From contig CAKSBK010000104.1 of NCBI GenBank assembly GCA_934438035.1, positions 1-5,015 on the forward strand: DNA of 5,015 nt, written 5' to 3'. Origin of the DNA: an uncultured Christensenellaceae bacterium. GTDB lineage: Bacteria > Bacillota > Clostridia > Christensenellales > Christensenellaceae. Below are positions 4,558 through 5,015 of the stretch, one piece after another; position 1 is the stretch's first letter, and each line of letters starts with the position of its first letter. The notes under the pieces were generated by a model that ran no database searches, had not been told where the DNA came from, and was given only the letters and a program-made list of their open reading frames with translations. A program made the position numbers and the translations under genes.

Positions 4558-5015
4558 ATGAAAACTGATAAAAAAGTTGGTCTTGTTTTAGGCGCCGGCG
4601 GAGCAAGGGGATATGCTCATATAGGACTTTTGCAGGTGTTTCAGGAAAACGATATTCCGGTTGATATTGTTACCGGCTGCAGCATGGGTGCGCTTATAGG
4701 AGGTCTTTATGCTGCCGGCTGCGACATGTATATTCTGGAAAAGTTTTGTGAAAATTTCGATATTATGCGCTACGCCGACGTAAACCTTAAAAAGGGCGGA
4801 GTTATAGGCGGTAACAAGGTCTTGGATCTTATAAAAATGTTTACCAAAAACATGAAATTCGGGCAAACAAAGCTTCCGTTTACCTGTGTTGCGGTAGATT
4901 TGTGCTCTTCTACTCTTAAAGCGTTTGACTCGGGATATATTCATGATGCGATTCGCGCGAGCATATCTATTCCCGGAGCCTTTTCTCCTTATGAAATAGA
5001 CGGAAGACTATATAT
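4558..5015 (+). CDS. patatin-like phospholipase, YlbK/RssA type (3' partial)
   Basis: These are the first 152 codons of a patatin-family serine hydrolase, expected to hydrolyse acyl chains of membrane lipids; the physiological substrate of YlbK/RssA proteins is not settled. The oxyanion-hole glycine motif is GAGGARGYAHIG (12-23). The nucleophile elbow GxSxG is GCSMG (40-44), with catalytic S42; GTSMG is more common, so Cys here is a small change. It continues GALIGGLYAAG, FTCVAVDL, and IRASISIPGAFSPYEIDGRLY, the segment just before the DGG motif carrying the catalytic Asp, which lies past the window end. No signal peptide is seen, so it is probably cytosolic or peripheral. ATG 4558 has GGAGGG (4542-4547) at 10 nt spacing and its own strong promoter. 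Position next to ylbJ matches ylbK in Bacillus. An apparent opposite-strand reading frame at 4588-4944 is a shadow. Confidence 0.93.
   Translation, partial: MKTDKKVGLVLGAGGARGYAHIGLLQVFQENDIPVDIVTGCSMGALIGGLYAAGCDMYILEKFCENFDIMRYADVNLKKGGVIGGNKVLDLIKMFTKNMKFGQTKLPFTCVAVDLCSSTLKAFDSGYIHDAIRASISIPGAFSPYEIDGRLY

Noticed and set aside
4299..4568. Plus-strand open frame across the 5' part of ylbJ.
   Set aside because: It is antisense to the first membrane segments of ylbJ, runs through the promoter region and ends inside the patatin start; no SD or domain supports it.
4588..4944. Long open frame on the minus strand across the patatin-like gene.
   Set aside because: It is antisense to clear patatin motifs (GAGGARG, GCSMG), and the predicted protein resembles no family.
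1..5015. Mobile elements, CRISPR arrays, tRNA or rRNA genes, defence or toxin-antitoxin systems.
   Set aside because: No transposase or integrase, direct-repeat array, cloverleaf or toxin-antitoxin pair was seen; nearly all bases belong to ordinary chromosomal genes.

Overview
The window looks like a chromosomal housekeeping segment of a low-to-moderate GC, spore-forming Firmicute, most likely a Clostridia-type bacterium. The evidence is the set of protein families, strong Shine-Dalgarno (SD) sites (GGAGG types), mixed start codons (ATG, GTG, TTG and probably ATT), and the order rsmD - coaD - coiled-coil protein - ylbJ - patatin-like gene. That order matches the ylbH-ylbI-ylbJ-ylbK neighbourhood known from Bacillus and Clostridium. 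A ylbJ homologue implies a sporulating lineage or one descended from sporulators. I cannot name the species.

Layout. (1) 2-328, plus: C-terminal end of ligA (NAD-dependent DNA ligase, BRCT domain), cut by the window start. (2) 329-712, minus: a small DivIVA-like coiled-coil protein whose stop codon directly abuts the ligA stop. (3) 713-851: a divergent intergenic region with candidate promoters for the coiled-coil gene and for alr. (4) 852-1949, plus: alanine racemase, whose conserved N-terminus has no canonical start codon and apparently starts at ATT. (5) 2013-3478, plus: a tight operon of rsmD (16S rRNA m2G966 methyltransferase), coaD (phosphopantetheine adenylyltransferase) and a 154-aa coiled-coil protein of unknown function. 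(6) 3452-4480, minus: a YlbJ-like sporulation membrane protein that overlaps the 154-aa gene tail to tail by 27 nt, with a 50-nt hairpin covering the overlap. (7) 4481-4557: a short divergent promoter region with a very good sigma-A promoter facing right. (8) 4558-5015, plus: the start of a patatin-like phospholipase (YlbK/RssA type), cut by the window end.

The genes serve separate core processes: DNA replication and repair (LigA), peptidoglycan precursor supply (Alr), ribosome maturation (RsmD), CoA synthesis (CoaD), spore formation (YlbJ) and lipid hydrolysis (patatin). I see no mobile element, CRISPR array, tRNA, rRNA or defence system, and no clearly new system. The points most worth checking are the ATT start of alr, the hairpin in the coaD-operon/ylbJ overlap, the two uncharacterised coiled-coil proteins, and the compact ylbJ/patatin divergent promoter.
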